Shown one piece after another: positions 49,491 through 57,073 of a stretch of 64,000 nucleotides of DNA. Each line of letters opens with the position of its first letter. The first letter of the stretch is position 1. Location of the stretch: NCBI RefSeq assembly GCF_000702425.1, contig NZ_JNIE01000002.1, positions 405,023-469,022 on the forward strand. The letters are read 5' to 3'. Below the pieces are notes generated by a model. That model was not told the origin of the DNA. It searched no databases and saw nothing but the letters and a program-made list of their open reading frames with translations. Both the position numbers and the translations under genes were made by a program. The DNA is from Thermocrinis jamiesonii. GTDB taxonomy: Bacteria > Aquificota > Aquificia > Aquificales > Aquificaceae.

Positions 49491-49955
49491 ATGGCTGAAG
49501 AAAGAGTAGAGGAAAAGAAGGGAGGTAAAAAGAAAGTCTTACTTATTCTACCGGTTTTTGTATTGCTTTTAGCTGGTGCTGGGGCTTACGTGTTTTTGTT
49601 CAAAAAATTAGACAAAGGGAAGGAGGATAAGGTTGGTTTATCTCAAGTAGGCGTTATGTATGATTTAGGCGCATTTACGGTAAATCTTGCGGACACCAAT
49701 ACAGATGCGTATGCAAGGATAGCAATAACCTTAGAGTTATCCAATGAAAAGGTAAGACAGGAGGTAGATAAGAGATTACCTATTATTAAGGATACAGTAA
49801 TAGATGTGATCAGCAGTAAAACTTCAGATTTTGTGAAAACTCCAGAGGGTAGAGAATCTCTGAGGTTTGAACTCATAAAAAGGTTAAACATAATACTGGT
49901 AGAAGGTGGCGTCAGGAATATATACTTTACTGAATTTGTTGTTCAGACTTCGTAA
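49491..49955 (+). CDS. fliL: Flagellar basal body protein FliL
   Basis: 154 residues. A basic cytoplasmic start (EKKGGKKK), one membrane helix (~17-37) and a periplasmic domain with FTVNLADTNTDAYARIAITLELS, the FliL signature; it supports the stator. ATG 49491 is chosen over TTG 49488 because of the TATAAT spacing. First of fliL-O-P-Q; its stop and the fliO start share a base. Confidence 0.9.
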   Translation: MAEERVEEKKGGKKKVLLILPVFVLLLAGAGAYVFLFKKLDKGKEDKVGLSQVGVMYDLGAFTVNLADTNTDAYARIAITLELSNEKVRQEVDKRLPIIKDTVIDVISSKTSDFVKTPEGRESLRFELIKRLNIILVEGGVRNIYFTEFVVQTS

Positions 49956-50221
49956 TGGACTTACTCTATAGCTTTTTAAAGGTCCTTTTGTCGCTGGCAA
50001 TAGTAATAGTTATTATCCTGATAGTCTTACCCTATACTCATCAGCTACTGCTTAAGCTTAGCCTGAAAGGAAGGTCAAAAGGTCAGGTAAAGATTATAAG
50101 CATACAACCTCTCCTAAGGGGTGCCTTCATAGTGGAATTAGAGATAAAAGGGATTTATATAGTTATTCTTGTTACTGAAAGAGGGGCAGATGTTATACAC
50201 AGGGATAGTGCTAATACTTAG
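49955..50221 (+). CDS. fliO: FliO-like flagellar export protein
   Basis: 88 residues, one membrane helix (~8-28) and a short cytoplasmic beta-rich domain (KVKIISIQPL-type segment). FliO is poorly conserved; the assignment rests on this layout and on its place between fliL and fliP. It helps assemble FliP in the export gate. Overlaps fliP by about 30 bases. Confidence 0.7.
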   Translation: MDLLYSFLKVLLSLAIVIVIILIVLPYTHQLLLKLSLKGRSKGQVKIISIQPLLRGAFIVELEIKGIYIVILVTERGADVIHRDSANT

Positions 50222-50936
50222 CCTTTTGTTAGGGGACGTAAGCCATGCTCAGAATCAGCTGTTGCCAAATGTAGAGATAAAGGTAGGCACCGGGCAATTA
50301 GACACATCCATAAGACTTTTAATCCTTCTGACTATTCTCTCACTTGCCCCATCCATTCTTATAATGACCACATCTTTTGTGAGAATAGTGATAGTGCTAT
50401 CTTTAATAAGGCAAGCCTTAGGTGTTCCCACAGTTCCACCAAATCAGGTGATAGTATCCCTTGCCTTATTTTTAACCTTCTTTGTTATGAAACCTGTCTT
50501 TGAAAGGATCAACCAAGAAGCTTTACAACCTCTACTTAGGAACGAAATAACTGACCAAGTGTTTTTTGAGAGAACATCCCTAATCTTAAAAGAGTTTATG
50601 GCCAAGCATACAAAAAAAGAAAGCCTCAAGGTTTTGTTAGACATATCTGATATGAAAGAGGAAGAAAAAAAGAACATCAAGTCATACCAAGATATACCCC
50701 TAAGTGTGCTAATACCTGCCTTTATGATAAGTGAAATAAGTATAGCCTTTCAGATAGTTTTTTTGCTTTATTTACCCTTTCTTATAATAGACCTCGTAGT
50801 GGCTTCTATACTTATATCTATGGGTATTCTTATGATACCACCCCAAATCATATCCTTACCCTTTAAGCTCATGCTTTTCGTTCTTGCCAACGGTTGGGAA
50901 CTTGTTATACTTTCTTTGGTAAGGAGCTACCAATGA
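50190..50936 (+). CDS. fliP: Flagellar export gate protein FliP
   Basis: 248 residues. A signal-like N-terminus and four membrane helices; MTTSFVRIVIVLSLIRQALGVPTVPPNQV and PAFMISEISIAFQIVFLLYLPFLIIDLVV are the FliP signatures. ATG 50190 follows GAGGGGCAG, a good ribosome binding site, so the upstream TTG at 50169 is rejected. Core of the type III flagellar export gate. Confidence 0.95.
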   Translation: MLYTGIVLILSLLLGDVSHAQNQLLPNVEIKVGTGQLDTSIRLLILLTILSLAPSILIMTTSFVRIVIVLSLIRQALGVPTVPPNQVIVSLALFLTFFVMKPVFERINQEALQPLLRNEITDQVFFERTSLILKEFMAKHTKKESLKVLLDISDMKEEEKKNIKSYQDIPLSVLIPAFMISEISIAFQIVFLLYLPFLIIDLVVASILISMGILMIPPQIISLPFKLMLFVLANGWELVILSLVRSYQ

Positions 50937-51202
50937 GCCCTGATCTTATTCTGTCTATGGGACAGAGAATGTTAGAAATGGCTTTTATACTAGCTGCTCC
51001 AGTCCTGCTTGTGACTTTTTTAGTGGGTTTAGTCATTAGCATACTTCAGTCCGCTACTCAAATACAAGAGATGACCCTCAGTTACATTCCAAAGCTAATA
51101 GCAGCTTACATTACGGTTCTCGTTCTTGGTGCGTGGATGTTGAATAAGCTTTTAGATTTTACCAGAGAGCTTATTGTAAACATACCCGTCTGGTTGAAAT
51201 GA
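50933..51202 (+). CDS. fliQ: Flagellar export gate protein FliQ
   Basis: 89 residues, two membrane helices, with APVLLVTFLVGLVISILQSATQIQE, the FliQ motif. ATG 50933 overlaps the fliP stop (ATGA), which fixes the start. It joins FliP and FliR in the export gate; fliR is not in the window. Confidence 0.95.
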   Translation: MSPDLILSMGQRMLEMAFILAAPVLLVTFLVGLVISILQSATQIQEMTLSYIPKLIAAYITVLVLGAWMLNKLLDFTRELIVNIPVWLK

Positions 51203-51240
51203 AAAACTGTCCAAATATAATAAAAGTAGGAGGTGGGAAA

Positions 51241-51633
51241 ATGTGGAAAAAACTTAGGAATCCTATCTTAGCCATTGGCCTAGCTTGTTGGCTTTTATTC
51301 TTGAACTCTGTTCCCGCAGTGGGTGGTCTTGTAGAGTCTAAGCCAGCGACGGAGGAGATAAAGAATATAAATAGGGAAGAGGAGATTAAAAAGATCCAAA
51401 GGGCTTTGGAGTCTAAGATAGTTCAAGAAAAACTAAAGGCTTATGGGCTTAGCAAAGAGGAAGTGGAAAAAAAGCTTTCGGAGATGGACGATCAGCAGAT
51501 CCACATGTTGGCAAAAGCTTCGGAGAAAGTTTTAGCCGGTGGAGACTTGGGCTTAGTGATAGGAGTTTTGCTCGTAGCCATACTTTTGGTGATCCTTCTG
51601 AAGCTCCTCAACAAGGAGATAATCATAAGGTAA
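51241..51633 (+). CDS. PA2779-like small membrane protein
   Basis: 130 residues from ATG 51241: an N-terminal signal/membrane helix (~5-25), a charged coiled-coil-like stretch (REEEIKKIQRALESKI), and a C-terminal membrane helix (~102-123). The layout and the partner C39 peptidase gene match the PA2779/PA2778 pair; function unknown. GGAGGTGGGAAA precedes the ATG, and a TATAAT at about 51213 may give an extra promoter. It contains a slippery A AAA AAG (51468-51474). Confidence 0.7.
   Translation: MWKKLRNPILAIGLACWLLFLNSVPAVGGLVESKPATEEIKNINREEEIKKIQRALESKIVQEKLKAYGLSKEEVEKKLSEMDDQQIHMLAKASEKVLAGGDLGLVIGVLLVAILLVILLKLLNKEIIIR
51468..51474 (+). other. A AAA AAG slippery heptamer, dnaX-like, in the PA2779-like gene
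   Basis: In the reading frame GTG GAA AAA AAG CTT this is A AAA AAG, the same phase as the -1 frameshift site of E. coli dnaX. AGAGGA lies a few bases upstream. The -1 frame is open from 51453 through the whole C39 domain to 52064. No strong stem directly follows, so efficiency is uncertain. Confidence 0.3.
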
Positions 51634-52064
51634 TACTTTCGGTTCCTTTTGTAAAACAGCGGGATCAGTTTTGTGGTCCCGCTTCCTTAAGCAGTGTTCT
51701 TAGCTATTACGGTCTTAGCATAGACCAAGACACCATAGCAAAGGATGTTTATATTCCCAAGTTGAAGGGAGCTTTGATTACGGACCTTGAAAACTACGCA
51801 AAAAAACTTGGCTTTAAAACGGAACTTTTTAAGGGAGATAAAAACACTTTGAAAAACTATATCAGCAAAGGGGTCCCGGTTATAATCCTGGTAGATTTTG
51901 GATTTCTGTTTGCAAGTGTGCCACACTATTTGGTGGTGTTTGGCTTTGACGAAATGGGCTTTTATGCTCACACCGGATACGAAGCTGAGAAGTTTTATTC
52001 CTTTGAGGAGTTGGACAGAATTTGGCGCAGGATGGGAAGGGTTGGATTGGCAATTTACCGCTGA
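51633..52064 (+). CDS. C39-like cysteine peptidase (PA2778 type) without a normal start codon
   Basis: About 143 residues if read from 51633. The catalytic Cys is in QFCGPASL and the His in PHYLVVFGFD, the bacteriocin-processing (C39) fold. The frame has no ATG, GTG or TTG upstream of the Cys: from 51453 to the first TTG (51762) none occurs, and starting at 51762 would lose the nucleophile. Options are an ATA start at 51633 overlapping the upstream stop, -1 frameshifting from the PA2779-like gene, or a sequencing error. Its 3' end overlaps purC by 10 bases. Confidence 0.6.
   Translation: MLSVPFVKQRDQFCGPASLSSVLSYYGLSIDQDTIAKDVYIPKLKGALITDLENYAKKLGFKTELFKGDKNTLKNYISKGVPVIILVDFGFLFASVPHYLVVFGFDEMGFYAHTGYEAEKFYSFEELDRIWRRMGRVGLAIYR
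51658..51683 (+). other. Strong stem-loop at the 5' end of the C39 coding region
   Basis: AGCGGGATCA (51658-51667) can pair over ten positions with TGGTCCCGCT (51674-51683), one of them a G-U, around a GTTTTG loop. It begins 24 bases after the upstream stop codon and covers the codons for the catalytic QFCGPA. It has no T tail. It may affect initiation of the C39 frame. Confidence 0.35.
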
Positions 52065-52753
52065 ATTTTCTCTAAGATTTTCCTGTATCCCTCCATCAGG
52101 TCTCCCAAGTCAAACCTGAACCTGTCTTTGTCTAACTTCTCTTTTGTTTTTGCATCCCAAAGCCTACAAGTGTCGGGTGATATTTCATCTATAACAGCTA
52201 TACTTCCATCGGGCAGTATGCCAAATTCTAGCTTGAAATCAACCAGGATAAGACCACAGGAGTGGAAAAAGTCTTTTAATACCTCATTTACCTGAAGGGC
52301 TATCCTTTCCATCTCTTCTATTTGTTCTTCTGTAGCCAAAGAAAGCATCAAGGCATGGGACTTACAGATCAATGGATCATGAAGCTCGTCGTTTTTGTAA
52401 AAAAACTCCACCAAAGGTTTCTTAAGCTCTATACCTTCCGCAAGCCCAAGCCTTTTGCATATACTTCCTGCGGTTATGTTCCTAACCACCACCTCAAGCT
52501 CAAACCTCTTTGCCTTCCAAACGAGCATTTCTCTATCGGACAGTTTTTTTATGAAGTGGGTTTTTATGTTGTGCTTTTCAAGAAGTTCAAAAAGTATGCT
52601 GGATATGGTATTGTTTATAGCTCCCTTTCCTTCCACTTGAGCTTTTTTTGTTGCATCAAAAGCGGTGGCGCTATCTTTGAAAAAAACAATCAATTTTTGC
52701 TCGTCTTCCGAAGCATAAACTATCTTAGCTTTTCCTTCGTATAGTTTGTTCAT
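52055..52753 (-). CDS. purC: Phosphoribosylaminoimidazole-succinocarboxamide synthase
   Basis: 232 residues. It adds aspartate to CAIR in purine synthesis. YEGKAKIVY at the N-terminus, SRSGSICK-like NITAGSICKRLG, and the metal site in LVDFKLEFG ... IDEISPDTCR are diagnostic. ATG 52753 gives the family length and sits six bases after TATTAT; the 36-codon upstream extension is not protein-like. It is divergent from the CRISPR cassette, with only 31 bases between start codons. Confidence 0.95.
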   Translation of the reverse strand: MNKLYEGKAKIVYASEDEQKLIVFFKDSATAFDATKKAQVEGKGAINNTISSILFELLEKHNIKTHFIKKLSDREMLVWKAKRFELEVVVRNITAGSICKRLGLAEGIELKKPLVEFFYKNDELHDPLICKSHALMLSLATEEQIEEMERIALQVNEVLKDFFHSCGLILVDFKLEFGILPDGSIAVIDEISPDTCRLWDAKTKEKLDKDRFRFDLGDLMEGYRKILEKIQR

Positions 52754-52784
52754 AGTGTTATAATAACACAGCGGAGGGAGAGTT
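52754..52784. promoter_or_regulatory. Overlapping divergent promoters, purC and the CRISPR/Calp unit
   Basis: In 31 bases the plus strand has TATAAT (52759-52764) and GGAGGG, followed by the TTG start at 52785. The minus strand has TATTAT (52765-52760) six bases before purC ATG 52753. The two -10 boxes share almost all of their bases, so RNA polymerase can occupy only one at a time. Confidence 0.5.
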
Positions 52785-53195
52785 TTGCTGGGGTCTTTGA
52801 TAAAGAGTTTGATTTTAGAGAGAAAGGAGTTTGAGGGGAGAAGGTTCTTGGGGATCTTCAATCAGAATCATCTAAGAATCCTTGAGGAGTATCTGAAAAC
52901 AGACTTTGGCTCTCATAAAAGGAAAAGCAGACCTTTCGTAGGTTACTACTTTGGAAAATGGTTCTATGTATGTCTTTTGACAACGTTAGAAAGGGATCAA
53001 ACTAAGAGAGTAGATCTAAATCTTTGCGATAAAAAAGGGTGTAATTTTAACTTCCAAAAAACGTCCTACATCTTTTATGACAGAAAAAATAAAGGCTTTT
53101 ATCTGTATCAACTTCCAAAGGACCTTATAAAAGGGTATTCCTTTTGTGGTTATTGTAAAGATTTAGAACACATAGACAAACTGCAGGCGATATAA
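52785..53195 (+). CDS. Small Cys-rich, possibly MazF-like protein heading the Calp cassette
   Basis: 136 residues. I know no named family for it. The segment RPFVGYYFGKWFYVCLLTT (50-68) resembles the RPA(L/V)V...VCCPxTT strand pattern of MazF/PemK toxins. C81-x4-C86 and C121-x2-C124 could bind zinc. TTG 52785 has GGAGGG seven bases upstream and follows a TATAAT box. Its stop is 3 bases before the sigma-factor gene, so it is the first gene of the CalpS-CalpT-CalpL-Cmr unit. The MazF link is a visual impression, not a search result; the function is open. Confidence 0.55.
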   Translation: MLGSLIKSLILERKEFEGRRFLGIFNQNHLRILEEYLKTDFGSHKRKSRPFVGYYFGKWFYVCLLTTLERDQTKRVDLNLCDKKGCNFNFQKTSYIFYDRKNKGFYLYQLPKDLIKGYSFCGYCKDLEHIDKLQAI

Positions 53196-53198
53196 GCT

Positions 53199-53855
53199 AT
53201 GGATTACAAAGAGCTTTTGATTAAGTTTGCGGAAGGAAAAGGAACACCTAAGGAGAGGGAATTTTTAAAAAACACCATTGCAAAGTTTGTAAGACAGATA
53301 GGAAAGGAAGAAAGCTTTAAGAAACGTTGGGGTGACGATTATGTGGAAGAGCTTCTTTCAAAACTAAGTGTAAAAGTTATTTCCCAAAAAGACCTTATAA
53401 AAGAAAAGAGTTTTGTAAGTTGGAAGTATTTTTTAAGCATAATCAAGTCTTGTGTAATAGAATTTTACCAAGAGTTGAGAAGCCTGCAAGAGTTTCCTTA
53501 TGAGGAAGCAAAAAATCCTAAAACGGAAGAGAACAATAGAAGCGTAGAAGAAACTGGTATATTTGCCTATGAAGAAAAGGTAGAAGAAAAGATTGAAGCT
53601 GAAGAGTTTTATGAGTATATGTTAAACTTCTTGGAAGAAAAGGATTATCCCATCCTTTGCTATTATCTTTGTAAAGAGTTTCAAAAAGATTGTAAAAAAC
53701 CGGAGGGCCTTTCTGAGACAAACCTATACAAACGCTGGGAAAGGTTGAAGAAAAAGCTAAGAGACCATTTAACCTACGAGCCTTCTGCTGAAGCGATGAA
53801 ATACTTCATTGACAAATTCCTGTCAGAAATATGTAAAAAGCTTGGTTATATATAG
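53199..53855 (+). CDS. calpS: ECF-like sigma factor, CalpS homologue
   Basis: 218 residues. Residues ~20-92 have the region-2 pattern (WGDDYVEELLSKL ... SWKYFLSIIKSCVIEFYQEL) and ~135-191 a region-4-like helix-turn-helix (LSETNLYKRWERLKKKLRDHL). It lies between the MazF-like gene and the CalpT-like gene, 3 bases after the former. In the described Calp system the sigma factor CalpS is held inactive by CalpT until CalpL cuts it. The identification rests on fold and gene order, and its promoters are unknown. Confidence 0.72.
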   Translation: MDYKELLIKFAEGKGTPKEREFLKNTIAKFVRQIGKEESFKKRWGDDYVEELLSKLSVKVISQKDLIKEKSFVSWKYFLSIIKSCVIEFYQELRSLQEFPYEEAKNPKTEENNRSVEETGIFAYEEKVEEKIEAEEFYEYMLNFLEEKDYPILCYYLCKEFQKDCKKPEGLSETNLYKRWERLKKKLRDHLTYEPSAEAMKYFIDKFLSEICKKLGYI

Positions 53856-53873
53856 ACTAAGAGGTGAATGATC

Positions 53874-54704
53874 ATGGTGGATCTTGAGGAACTTAAAACT
53901 CTTTTAAAGTTTTATAAGAGCTCTTTAGGTGACGAAAAATATACGGTAAAGGAAGAAAAGAGAGTGCCCGTAGAAGTGGGCCAGGTGCGTGTGCTCTTTT
54001 GGCAACCTGAAGAATATGTGCTCATTTTCCATATAGAAGAAGAGGGGCTGGTGCATGCTGTTCCGCTTACAATCTGGACAGACCTCACAACATGCTTACT
54101 GAAGATTCACCTGATAAGCGGGCTTGACAAAACTCGCAAAATACTTGCTCCCTTACCTTTCTATGTCTATCTAAGAAAAGAGGTTTTGGAAGAAGAAAGC
54201 TTTCCAATCTACATAGTAAGGCAGGACACAATAGAAAAGGTCCTAAAGGTGGTAGAACGGGCTCCCACTTGGTCTTCTATAAAACCAAAAAGAGAGTTTA
54301 TAAAATTAGTCTGGAAGCGCTATAGCGAACTGACTTTGGGAAGTATTTTAGCTACTCATATACAAAGAGAGCTACAGGCAGAGGAAGAAGAACAAAAAGC
54401 CATAATAATTTCTTATCCTGTCTTCTTATATCAAAAACACTACAACATACTACAAGCATACCAACGAGCCGCAAGTACAAACGCTTTAAAGGGGGAAAAT
54501 TGGCTTGGTATAGCTGAGGAAAACAAAATTGTCATATACTTGCCTCAAGAGTGCGAGGGAAAGAGGATAAAGGTAAAACTCTTTGATAGCGTAATCTACG
54601 AAGGAAAAGGAGCGGATAAGCTGATTATTGAGAACCTTCCTAAGGAGCTGAAATCCCACGAATATTTGGAGGAACACTTACATGTGGAAGTTTTGGAAGA
54701 TTGA
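53874..54704 (+). CDS. calpT: CalpT-like anti-sigma / protease substrate
   Basis: About 276 residues. An N-terminal beta-rich SH3/MazF-like domain (~30-70, RVPVEVGQVRVLFW ...), a helical middle, an Ala/Ser-rich segment (RAASTNALKG, ~200-209) and a C-terminal beta domain (~210-278). The size and position match CalpT, the MazF-related protein cleaved by CalpL to release CalpS. The starting ATG at 53874 has AGAGG nine bases upstream; ATG 53868 is too close. The 3' end overlaps the protease gene by 23 bases. Assignment is by context as much as by sequence. Confidence 0.65.
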   Translation: MVDLEELKTLLKFYKSSLGDEKYTVKEEKRVPVEVGQVRVLFWQPEEYVLIFHIEEEGLVHAVPLTIWTDLTTCLLKIHLISGLDKTRKILAPLPFYVYLRKEVLEEESFPIYIVRQDTIEKVLKVVERAPTWSSIKPKREFIKLVWKRYSELTLGSILATHIQRELQAEEEEQKAIIISYPVFLYQKHYNILQAYQRAASTNALKGENWLGIAEENKIVIYLPQECEGKRIKVKLFDSVIYEGKGADKLIIENLPKELKSHEYLEEHLHVEVLED

Positions 54705-56118
54705 ATTACCACACTTTCAAATCTTTCTAAAAAGTGGAAAGTTTGATGACAAAGTGGATGAGCTATACAACCAATTTTGGGATCTTCCATACTCTCATCA
54801 ATATGAACTCATCACATACTCAAAGGAAAAGGGTGTATTCCCGTCTGTGGAGACCTTTAAAAAGGTTTTCAAAGTTTCTGAGGAGAGCGTAAAGGAATTT
54901 TTCAGGGCAGAGCACAGAACTTTTAGATTTCCTGTGGTTTCCAGCGAAGGTAAAGGGGAGCTTGTGAATGCAATAATCATAAAAAATCTCAAGGAAGTTA
55001 TAACAAATCTAAAACAAATAAAAAGACATCTAAGTCCTATAAAAGAGTTTCTTAACAGTGGTTTTGCGGTGTTTTTTGACAGAGAATTTGCAGGAGCAAG
55101 CTTTCAACTTCCCACAGTCTTGAACCTTTATGTGGAAAACTTACCAGAGGATGCCCTCTTTACAGGAGCAGTAGATAAAAAGGGGAATATAAAATCTGTG
55201 GATGGCATTGAAGAAAAGAAAAAGTTGGCAAAGGAATTAGGTTTAAGGCTTGTGGAACCTTACCACTTCAACACCGTTGATGAAATAAAAGAACTGCTTG
55301 ACGCAGAGATTTATCAAATGCCCATATACATCACAAAAACCCAAGATAGATGGGAAGGAGAGTTTAAAAGCTTTTTAAAGGCAACAGGCATTTCGGAACA
55401 TTACCTTAAAAAGCTTGAGGTGTTGATAGGTTTGGAAACAAAGCCTATAATAACCGGACAGCTTACAGGAAAAGTTTGGGAAGAGGTCCTTAGGGAATTC
55501 TGGAGAAGGTTTAAGGAAACTGAGAAAAAACTCCATAGCAAAGAAGAATGGCACATAGCCATAAACGGTCCTTCTGCCCTTGCCTTTGCCTTAGGCGTGC
55601 TCTTTGGTAGTCAAAAGCCCTTTGTGTTTTATCACTACCAAAATAACTCCTACTATCCAATAGTGGTAGAAAATGTTAGACAGCTAAAAGAAAGAAACAA
55701 GCAGTTACAAAAGGTTAGATTTAAGTTTGAAAAGGGGGGTAAAAACTTGGTAGTTATGTTCTCCTTTGCCCATCACGACATGGAAAGCAAAGTGAAGGAG
55801 TATATCTCACAAAGATTAGAAAATCCGTCCTATTTACTGATTGAATCGGAAAGTTCAGGGAACATATCGGTTGAAGACATGAAGGATGTAGCCAAAGAGT
55901 GTGCAAGCCTTATACAGGACATAAAAAAAGAACAGAGCTTTGATGAGTTTCACTTTTTCTTTTCTACTCCCGTGCCTATAGCCTTTATGGTGGGTTTGGC
56001 CTTTGGTCACTACGAGGAAGGTTGGATATACAACTACAGCGGTGGTTATGAGCCGGTTTTGTCCATCTCTTTCCTTAGAAAACTAAGGGAGGGAAGGCAT
56101 GAAAAAGCTTACCTTTGA
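54682..56118 (+). CDS. calpL: SAVED-Lon protease, CalpL homologue
   Basis: 478 residues. A Lon-type protease domain (~80-215): nucleophile Ser140 in EFAGASFQLP and general-base Lys179 in SVDGIEEKKKL, aligned with the Lon P-S-A-G and GGLKEK motifs, plus FTGAVDKKGNIK before the Lys. The second half (~230-478) is a SAVED sensor with NGPSALAFALGVLFG and STPVPIAFMVGLAFG, two repeats of the SAVED pattern. In the described system cA4 binding to SAVED makes filaments that activate Lon and cut CalpT. GGAGG precedes ATG 54682. Overlaps cmr1 by 20 bases. Confidence 0.85.
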   Translation: MWKFWKIELPHFQIFLKSGKFDDKVDELYNQFWDLPYSHQYELITYSKEKGVFPSVETFKKVFKVSEESVKEFFRAEHRTFRFPVVSSEGKGELVNAIIIKNLKEVITNLKQIKRHLSPIKEFLNSGFAVFFDREFAGASFQLPTVLNLYVENLPEDALFTGAVDKKGNIKSVDGIEEKKKLAKELGLRLVEPYHFNTVDEIKELLDAEIYQMPIYITKTQDRWEGEFKSFLKATGISEHYLKKLEVLIGLETKPIITGQLTGKVWEEVLREFWRRFKETEKKLHSKEEWHIAINGPSALAFALGVLFGSQKPFVFYHYQNNSYYPIVVENVRQLKERNKQLQKVRFKFEKGGKNLVVMFSFAHHDMESKVKEYISQRLENPSYLLIESESSGNISVEDMKDVAKECASLIQDIKKEQSFDEFHFFFSTPVPIAFMVGLAFGHYEEGWIYNYSGGYEPVLSISFLRKLREGRHEKAYL

Positions 56119-57073
56119 GCTTGAGTTTATAACGCCAGCCTTTTTGGGTGGTGCGGACCCCCTAAAGCCCGAGCTAAGGCCTGCCAGTTTTGTAGGTCTT
56201 TTGCGCTTTTGGTGGAGAGCCCTAAAAAGTGAATGCAATATAGAAAAGTTAAAGGAAGAGGAAACAAAGATTTTTGGCGGTAATGGTAAGTATGCATCTA
56301 AGGTAGCAATTAGAGTTTGGGGAGAGGTAGTACCAAAAAATGAGGAGTTTTTCTTTTTTGTTTCCAACAAACGAAAGAGACTATCCATTGGAGCAGGTTC
56401 AAGATTTAACTTAACACTTATTGGTGAAGAGAAATATTTAAACCATTACATTGCATCTTTGTGGGCCTTGATCTTCTTGGGTGGTGTAGGCTCAAAAAGC
56501 AGAAGGGGTGGAGGGAATTTGGCTATAGTTAAGGCTCCAGAAGGGCTACCTATATCTTTTACGCCCGCAGAAGATCTCTTTAATTGGTATAAAGAGAATC
56601 TTCAAAAAGCTAAAGCCTTTGTTGGAGGGGTTCTACAACCCTGTGAAAAGTATTCAAATATCCAGGATACTATGAATATAAAAATAGGAAGCACTCTTCA
56701 CGATAGCTGGCATAAAGCATTAGAAGAGATAGAAGGGCTATATATACAGTATAGACGCTCTATAGGTGTTCTAAATCAAGAGGAAAAGAAAGAGGAAAAG
56801 ATAAAGATATTAAAACTTGCCAATTTTGGTTTGCCCGTTTTTGGAAAAAAGGTAGAAGCTGTTCTAAAAGAAGGGAAAGCTTTAAAAAGGAGAGCCAGTC
56901 CGCTTATAGTAAAGGTAGTAAAACATCAAGAAAAGTACAGGTGGGTTTTGATACTGTTATCAGGTAATATATTGCCTGATGGAGCAAAGTTTCGCTTCGA
57001 AGATAGTTTAGAAAACCCTGATCTACAAATATTGAAAGGAATGCTAAAAAATTTAGGGAGGAGGTCAAGATGA
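56099..57073 (+). CDS. cmr1: CRISPR type III-B subunit Cmr1
   Basis: 324 residues, RAMP fold. TFELEFITPAFLGGADP and RPASFVGLLRFWWRALK are the Cmr1 signature; SRRGGG is the glycine-rich loop. It caps the 3' side of the crRNA-target duplex in the Cmr complex. Begins inside the calpL 3' end with GGGAGGGAAGG upstream and overlaps cas10 by 4 bases. Confidence 0.92.
   Translation: MKKLTFELEFITPAFLGGADPLKPELRPASFVGLLRFWWRALKSECNIEKLKEEETKIFGGNGKYASKVAIRVWGEVVPKNEEFFFFVSNKRKRLSIGAGSRFNLTLIGEEKYLNHYIASLWALIFLGGVGSKSRRGGGNLAIVKAPEGLPISFTPAEDLFNWYKENLQKAKAFVGGVLQPCEKYSNIQDTMNIKIGSTLHDSWHKALEEIEGLYIQYRRSIGVLNQEEKKEEKIKILKLANFGLPVFGKKVEAVLKEGKALKRRASPLIVKVVKHQEKYRWVLILLSGNILPDGAKFRFEDSLENPDLQILKGMLKNLGRRSR

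Noticed and set aside
52754..52861. 36-codon N-terminal extension of purC
   Set aside because: Covers the divergent promoter and the start of the CRISPR-linked gene; purC homologues begin at the MNKLYEGKAK position.
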